This document shows, one piece after another, positions 5,587-9,810 of a DNA stretch of 9,810 nucleotides. The first letter of the stretch is position 1. The number at the start of each line of letters is the position of its first letter. A program made the translations under genes and the position numbers. Under the pieces are notes generated by a model. The model was given only the letters and a program-made list of their open reading frames with translations, searched no databases and was not told where the DNA came from. The DNA is from an uncultured Clostridia bacterium. Its GTDB lineage: Bacteria; Bacillota; Clostridia; Oscillospirales; Acutalibacteraceae. Location of the stretch: positions 1-9,810 of the forward strand of contig CAMFPJ010000053.1 of the NCBI GenBank assembly GCA_945971755.1, in the 5' to 3' direction.

Positions 5587-6471
5587 CTAAAATTTGAACT
5601 GACTGTTTGTGTCATTTTGTTTTTTGTCTGTTCCCGCAAACTGTGATATTACGGGAAACATTTTCTTTGTTTTTCGGTCGAAAGCATTAGTAAGAGCCGA
5701 AAGATTTTCCGCAGTAAGAAGATTTATTATTTCCTCTGCCACCCTGCTTTCAAGTTCGGGCAGAACAAGAGAAAATCCTTTTTTTGCTCTCTCTTTCATT
5801 TCGTTTCGGAACAGAGCTGCAAAGCTTAACTCTTTTTCTTCCTTTGCTTTCTCAATTTGTTCCTTCACAGCATTTTTTGATGCACTTTTTGTAACGCCGG
5901 CACCTCTTTGAGCAGGCACGGCAACAAATGACCATTCGTAAGCGTCTGTTACTCCCCTTATGGTCTTATAGCAAAATCCGTCGCCGTAATATTGACCTGC
6001 TCTGTGACTGCAAATGCCCTCACCGCAAATACTGCATACTTTTTCGGAAAAGTTACAGGATACGCTGACCTCTTTTTTTATACCGCTTTCAATATCCTTA
6101 ATAAAGTCGGCGTTTTTAGAACTTCTTACCGTGTAGCACCATGCTTTCAGGTATTTATACGGCTCGCCTAACGATGTTTTTTTGTCTTTGTCGGTAATCA
6201 ACTCCGTTTTGTATGTTCTGCAAGACTGGTCTTCGGAGCGGTTGCTGTGATTAAGAATACCTGTTTTACCGACAAAAAGCGTTTCCAGTTCCCGAAGGGA
6301 CTCGTCGGAGAATTTTTCAAAATCGCGGTCAATCTCATTATCACAAAGTATCACCGAAAATGTGAAAATTTCATCGGGAGTAAGCTTTTTAAGGCTATGC
6401 TTATTGATAAGCTCCATATCTTCCGCTGAAATACCGCTCTGTTCACCTGTAACTTCATAGTTTTTAACCAT
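5587..6471 (-). CDS. Putative prohead maturation protease with Cys/His cluster (294 aa)
   Basis: The gene lies between portal and decoration/capsid genes, the usual place of the head maturation protease that cleaves scaffold and capsid N-termini. GKTGILNHSNRSED (68-81) has the Gly-x-x-x-His pattern that gives the catalytic His (H75). KKEVSVSCNFSE (132-143) gives the serine (S136 or S138), and E179 or D176 in TDAYEWSFVAVPAQ could complete a triad, as in the HK97 gp4 class. The triad assignment is inference. Between serine and acid is an insert with C146, C149, C154, H156 and C167, a likely zinc knuckle. Residues 197-294 form a charged, helical extension (KEQIEKAKEEKELSF) that could act as a scaffold, since no scaffold gene is present. 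ATG 6471 overlaps the portal gene by 8 nt and follows GAGGTG at 7 nt. Confidence 0.7.
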   Translation of the reverse strand: MVKNYEVTGEQSGISAEDMELINKHSLKKLTPDEIFTFSVILCDNEIDRDFEKFSDESLRELETLFVGKTGILNHSNRSEDQSCRTYKTELITDKDKKTSLGEPYKYLKAWCYTVRSSKNADFIKDIESGIKKEVSVSCNFSEKVCSICGEGICSHRAGQYYGDGFCYKTIRGVTDAYEWSFVAVPAQRGAGVTKSASKNAVKEQIEKAKEEKELSFAALFRNEMKERAKKGFSLVLPELESRVAEEIINLLTAENLSALTNAFDRKTKKMFPVISQFAGTDKKQNDTNSQFKF

Positions 6472-7615
6472 TGTTTTTCACCTCTCCCTCTTGTTCCAAC
6501 GCCTTTGCCTGGGCACTGTAAAGCCTTGCTTTTGCCTCATCGACTGCGTCCTGAAGAGTAATTTCATCCCATTCCACTGCAACTCCGTCGGCATTACCGC
6601 AAAGGCGCAAATATAAATCGCAAATCTTTTTGATAACCGGAGTCAGCGTTCTGCGATAACTCCAAAGCTCCGTGGTAAGCACATCTGCCTGCTGGGAGCT
6701 CATTCGCTCGGTTGTTGACCAGGAAAGCCCTAACATAAACGGCGGAAGTGAAAGTTTTGAAAGAATTTGTTCAAGTATTTGGCGCACGGGAACTTCGCTG
6801 TCAATAATCTGATTGTCCGCACCGATAACCTTAACGTTTACATCACCGACCGCCACAAAATCGCGAACCTCGGGACTGCTCATGGCTTTTGACCACTCCT
6901 CAGCAATTTGTGTTGCCCTTTCCTTTGCAAAGCTCCTGTCAACAATGTCATTTCCCGGGTTGTACGTTACCGCAAACCGAAGATTTCCCATTCTCTCAAA
7001 ATTTTTACCGATTGAGGAGTAAATCTTCATCAGCACATCGCTCACAAACGGAAGCCCCTTAAGCACCGATGTGCCGATAATCTCTCCTGCACCGGGGTTT
7101 AATGCCGAATAAACGACGAGTTCTTGGTATTTAACCGGCTCGCCGTCTGCGGTGTTTGGCTTACATACTAAAACACGGTTAAAATCATCTTTGCTCCTTT
7201 TCAAATACAAATCGCGTATGGGCACATTGTAAAGTGACGATATGCTTCCGTCAGCACTGAGAATAATTTCGCCTGCAGTAGTACCGTATGTAAGCAATTC
7301 TTCAAAATAGGTGTCAATAAACAGCGCTAACCCCGCTCTGCCCGCGCCCACAGGCACATTGGACTGAAAGTCATCTAACAAAAGCTGATATTTCGGGTTA
7401 TTTGCCACAACGTGAAATCCGCCCGTAAGCCTTACAAGCTTATTTATCGCCGCATCAATAATCGGTACGCTGTCACGAAGATTTTTGTAAATTTCGGGTG
7501 CATATACCGTGCCCGCAGGCACTGAAAAAACATTACAGAATTTCTCATCGCTTCTTAATTGTGAGGTGGCCTTTGCAGGCGTGCCTCTTTTTGTGATTTT
7601 TTCAAATACAGACAT
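6464..7615 (-). CDS. Phage portal protein (383 aa)
   Basis: Twelve portal subunits form the ring at one capsid vertex through which terminase pumps DNA and to which the connector binds. The product begins directly after the terminase gene (TAA abuts ATG), with AAAGGAGG 7 nt upstream. Family-like segments are the early SVPIIDAAINKLVRLTGGF (wing), FIDTYFEELLTYGTTAGEIIL, NVPIRDLYLKRS, and the late LPPFMLGLSWSTTERMSSQQ, followed by the long helical stretch EITLQDAVDEAKARLYSAQAKA (crown). At 383 aa it is on the short side for portals, but it has both ends. Some databases mislabel relatives with unrelated enzyme names; nothing here indicates an enzyme. Confidence 0.85.
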   Translation of the reverse strand: MSVFEKITKRGTPAKATSQLRSDEKFCNVFSVPAGTVYAPEIYKNLRDSVPIIDAAINKLVRLTGGFHVVANNPKYQLLLDDFQSNVPVGAGRAGLALFIDTYFEELLTYGTTAGEIILSADGSISSLYNVPIRDLYLKRSKDDFNRVLVCKPNTADGEPVKYQELVVYSALNPGAGEIIGTSVLKGLPFVSDVLMKIYSSIGKNFERMGNLRFAVTYNPGNDIVDRSFAKERATQIAEEWSKAMSSPEVRDFVAVGDVNVKVIGADNQIIDSEVPVRQILEQILSKLSLPPFMLGLSWSTTERMSSQQADVLTTELWSYRRTLTPVIKKICDLYLRLCGNADGVAVEWDEITLQDAVDEAKARLYSAQAKALEQEGEVKNNG

Positions 7616-8884
7616 TTAGTACCTCCTTTCCTGTCTTTTAAGGGACAGAGCAAAGAAGCCGCAAGATGTATTTTCGTGAGTTGTCACAAAATAACGAATA
7701 TCGTCCATTGCGTGGTCGTTTTCTTTCTTCGGCGTATCCTTAACACTGCCCTCGTCCCAGCGGTAAAGCGAAAACTCGCGAATTGCGTCACCGCAGGACT
7801 CGTTTATTTTGATTTTTCCGTTTTGAAGTGCCTGTGAAACCTTCCTGATTCCGTAAGCAACGTCGTTTTTCGCAGGGATAACCTTGAATTTTTCTCCCCG
7901 CCTTATGCACTCAATGAACGATGCGGCGGAAGGGTCAACAATTACTGCGGTTACAGGTCTCTTTCCTGCAAGCTCTAAAAGCTTTTCGTAATATTCAGAG
8001 TCTGTCATCTGAAAGCCCCGTGCCCTTGAATCGTGGTAAAACTCCTTTATTCTGTACCAAACTCCTTTGCTTTCTCCCCAAAGCCCCATTGAAAAAGGAT
8101 TTACTGTTCCGTAGTCACAGGAAATGTAATATTCGGTAAAATCACCGATATCACCCTTGTAGGTATGAACTCCCTCTTTGAAAAACGGGTAAACCAAACC
8201 GTCAGCAGAAACCCATTTGCCCTCAATAAACCTCTCGTAAAAAGCGCCTGAGTAAAGACTGCGGTACCGCTCACGAATGTCCTTTGAAAGAGTGGGGTTG
8301 TCCTCCATAAGAAAATGAAGATAAAGGCAATTCTTCTCGTTTGCCTTTTTTATCCATTCCTTATAAAACCAGTGATGCGGGTTTTCAGGGTTGCAGTTAA
8401 ACCAAAGCCTTGAGCCCGATACCGAACATCTGGCTATTGCCTGCTGAGTAAAAGATTTAGGCATAAGAGCTACTTCATCAAGCATTATTCCCGAAAGGGT
8501 GATGCCCTGAATAAGCGAAGCGGAGCTTTCGTCCCTGCCGCCGAACAGGTAGAAACGGTTAACTCTGCCGTTAAGGCTCAAAGTTATGATATTTGCCGAC
8601 CGCCTTTCCGTAACAGTAAAGCCCATTTCACGTAAAAGCGGAAGAATGGATGTAATAACATTTCTGCGAAGGGAAGTAATGGTTTTTCCGCAAAAGGCAA
8701 AGTCGGAATCGCAAAATTCATAAAAAGCCCAAAGTACAAAAGACAAAGTCATGCAAAGTGTTTTGCCGCTTCTGACAGCCCCGTCGCAAATAATCGCGTC
8801 GCGGTTTTTGTATTGGCTGCCTTCGCACCACCAATTAAGAACAGTCAACTGCTTGGGCGAAAAGGTGTCAATTTTACTGTTCAT
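7616..8884 (-). CDS. terL: Phage terminase large subunit, PBSX/Terminase_3 type (422 aa)
   Basis: TerL is the ATPase-nuclease motor that cuts concatemeric phage DNA and drives it into the prohead through the portal. Walker A is GAVRSGKT (35-42, K41), and Walker B is GIMLDE (132-137) with catalytic E137. The coupling-type segment LWFNCNPENPHHWFYKEW (160-177) is typical of SPP1/PBSX relatives. The RNase H-like nuclease has acidic residues D257 (SCDYGTVNP), D317 (VIVDPSA) and D390/D394 (NDHAMDDIRYF). All key residues are present, so the protein looks active. PBSX/SPP1-type motors usually package headful from pac sites; the mode here is inference. ATG 8884 overlaps the small-subunit gene by 11 nt. 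The AAGGG/GAAGAGA ribosome binding site is weak, which fits coupled, low-level synthesis. Confidence 0.95.
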   Translation of the reverse strand: MNSKIDTFSPKQLTVLNWWCEGSQYKNRDAIICDGAVRSGKTLCMTLSFVLWAFYEFCDSDFAFCGKTITSLRRNVITSILPLLREMGFTVTERRSANIITLSLNGRVNRFYLFGGRDESSASLIQGITLSGIMLDEVALMPKSFTQQAIARCSVSGSRLWFNCNPENPHHWFYKEWIKKANEKNCLYLHFLMEDNPTLSKDIRERYRSLYSGAFYERFIEGKWVSADGLVYPFFKEGVHTYKGDIGDFTEYYISCDYGTVNPFSMGLWGESKGVWYRIKEFYHDSRARGFQMTDSEYYEKLLELAGKRPVTAVIVDPSAASFIECIRRGEKFKVIPAKNDVAYGIRKVSQALQNGKIKINESCGDAIREFSLYRWDEGSVKDTPKKENDHAMDDIRYFVTTHENTSCGFFALSLKRQERRY

Positions 8885-9344
8885 TCTCTTCGCCCTTTCC
8901 GGTACTTCTCATCAATGCCTCGTAAACAGACAGCGTACCCGCGTTCATATTTACATTCTCAAGCTCACAGAGTTTTTCAAGCGCCTTTAATCTGTCATAA
9001 AATTTAATCTCAACGCCCTTGCCGATTTGGTACTTAATCTCGGACACCGAGAATAAATCGAGAGAGTCGGGGTTTGCTTCTTCACCGAAATTTGCGGCAA
9101 GCTTTATTGCGTCTGCAACCGAGCCGAAGGCAAGCCGCCTGAGACCCACCGCCGCCTCATTTATTTCCGAAAGTTTTTTCTTAACCCTCTCGATTTCGTC
9201 TGTTACGGCTTTTTTGTGCATAAGTTTTTCTGCTTTTTTTCCGGGCAAAACGGTAAACCCGGCTTTGTACGCCGCTTCTTCTGCGTTTCCGAGCACCGCA
9301 GTAAGACGGGCAAATTCCGCCTCTTTTTTTGTGAGTTGTTTCAC
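8874..9344 (-). CDS. terS: Phage terminase small subunit (156 aa)
   Basis: TerS recognises the packaging site on the element's DNA and regulates TerL. The N-terminal DNA-binding domain starts LTKKEAEFARLTAVLGNAEEAAYKAGF (residues 4-30), the hallmark of the Terminase_2 family. A long coiled-coil-like helix (AVTDEIERVKKKLSEINEA) follows, which in relatives drives oligomer ring formation. The C-terminal part has a β-hairpin (FSVSEIKYQIGKGVEIKFYD) and a TerL-contacting tail rich in Glu. The start is GTG at 9344, with AGGAGG about 10 nt upstream. It is followed by terL with an 11-nt overlap. Because satellites such as SaPIs carry their own TerS, sequence divergence from local prophage TerS would be informative. 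Confidence 0.88.
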   Translation of the reverse strand: MKQLTKKEAEFARLTAVLGNAEEAAYKAGFTVLPGKKAEKLMHKKAVTDEIERVKKKLSEINEAAVGLRRLAFGSVADAIKLAANFGEEANPDSLDLFSVSEIKYQIGKGVEIKFYDRLKALEKLCELENVNMNAGTLSVYEALMRSTGKGEENEQ

Positions 9345-9377
9345 TCTTGCCTAACCTCCTTTTCGGGAACCGATAAA

Positions 9378-9737
9378 TCAAAGCTTTATTTTTAAGTCCG
9401 TAGGTACAAATGAGTTCACATAAAGCATATCCTGTTTTCCTCTGCCTTTTCTTACTCTTGTAACAAGATTTACGTTTTCGAGTTCTCTAAGAGTTTTAAT
9501 TGCTTTTTCTCTGCCGCAGTTTAACACCTCGGCAACCGAAGAAACTCCGTAATAAATAAAAATATTGCCGTGTTCGTCAAACCAGCCGTTGCGAAGAGAA
9601 AGCCTCTTTCTGTCAAAAAGTATTCCGTACAAAAGCTTTGCGTGAACTGAAAGATTTTTGTACTCGCTGTCCTCGAAAAAGTATTTCGGAATTTGCAAGT
9701 ACCGTTCACCGTACGGCCATAAAGCACCGCCTTGCAT
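9378..9737 (-). CDS. RepA_N-type replication initiator N-terminal domain protein (119 aa)
   Basis: This is a winged-helix DNA-binding protein that resembles only the N-terminal domain of RepA_N plasmid initiators. Diagnostic features are YLQIPKYFFEDSEYKNLSVHAKLLYGILFDR near the start, the NGWFDEHGNIFIYYGVSSVAEVLNCGREKAIKTLRELE helix-turn-helix, and the wing VRKGRGKQDMLYVNSF near residues 94-109. Full RepA proteins are about twice to three times longer with a C-terminal partner domain; here a TGA ends the gene at 119 aa. It could be an intact single-domain protein, as is seen near terminases in some clostridial prophages, or a truncated initiator. ATG 9737 has GGAGG about 8 nt upstream. It starts the head cluster as seen here, 33 nt upstream of terS. 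Confidence 0.85.
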   Translation of the reverse strand: MQGGALWPYGERYLQIPKYFFEDSEYKNLSVHAKLLYGILFDRKRLSLRNGWFDEHGNIFIYYGVSSVAEVLNCGREKAIKTLRELENVNLVTRVRKGRGKQDMLYVNSFVPTDLKIKL

Positions 9738-9775
9738 TTTTATCGCCTCCCATATATAGCGAAAACAGCCCCCTT

Positions 9776-9796
9776 ATTTCCGCAAAATGCGAAAAT
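9776..9796. repeat. Imperfect inverted repeat upstream of the RepA_N gene
   Basis: ATTTCCGC and GCGAAAAT (7 of 8 pairs) flank AAAAT. The GCGAAAA half also occurs as a direct copy at 9759-9765, 30 bp away. This could be an operator, an iteron-like binding site for the RepA_N protein, or the base of an upstream terminator. With only a 73-bp leader visible I cannot choose. I see no good -35/-10 pair, although TATATA lies just before the ribosome binding site. Confidence 0.3.
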
Positions 9797-9810
9797 AATG
9801 AAGGCTTTAG

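Larger units (their letters stand above)
2761..9810 (-). mobile_element. Head-only phage-like element (satellite or prophage remnant), left end
   Basis: This is a continuous minus-strand block from a RepA_N domain protein through terminase, portal, protease, decoration, capsid and three neck-type genes, then an Xre regulator and a terminator, with no tail, lysis or integrase genes. All genes are open and closely spaced (overlaps of 8-11 nt or gaps under 35 nt), except for the 95-bp regulatory gap before the HTH gene. The left edge lies between the host operon promoter and about 2760; including the HTH gene in the element is inference. The right edge is outside the window. No att duplication can be recognised from one end. 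Confidence 0.75.

Overview
The window suggests a low-to-mid GC Firmicute of class Clostridia, possibly a gut Oscillospirales-type bacterium. The evidence is strong AGGAGG-type ribosome binding sites, GTG and TTG starts, a stand-alone TSCPD protein, and a clostridial-type phage head cluster. This placement is inference. All convincing genes lie on the minus strand, so transcription runs from position 9810 towards position 1. I found no tRNA, rRNA or CRISPR array.

Positions 1-2700 are host chromosome. A tight four-gene operon runs from a good promoter (2663-2691): a stand-alone PLP aminotransferase, KsgA (16S rRNA dimethyltransferase), a small TSCPD-domain protein, and the start of a CCA-adding tRNA nucleotidyltransferase cut by the window edge. 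Junctions overlap by about 8 nt or are 3 nt apart, which suggests translational coupling.

Positions 2728-9810 are phage-derived. In transcription order the genes are: a single-domain RepA_N-type replication initiator protein, terminase small subunit, PBSX-type terminase large subunit, portal, a putative head maturation protease with a Cys/His cluster, a decoration-like protein, an HK97-fold major capsid protein, a head-tail connector, a putative head-closure protein and a putative tail-terminator protein. The head genes are adjacent and intact, and together they could build and fill a capsid and finish its neck. The series then stops. Where the major tail protein, tape measure, baseplate and lysis genes would be expected, there is a 95-bp region with two palindromic operator-like sites, a small Xre/Cro repressor gene and a strong intrinsic terminator, and then the host operon.

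The most interesting reading is therefore a head-only element. It could be a capsid-forming satellite (cf-PICI-like) that borrows tails from a helper phage, or a prophage that has lost its tail module. The right end of the element, including any integrase or att site, is outside the window, so these options cannot be separated here.
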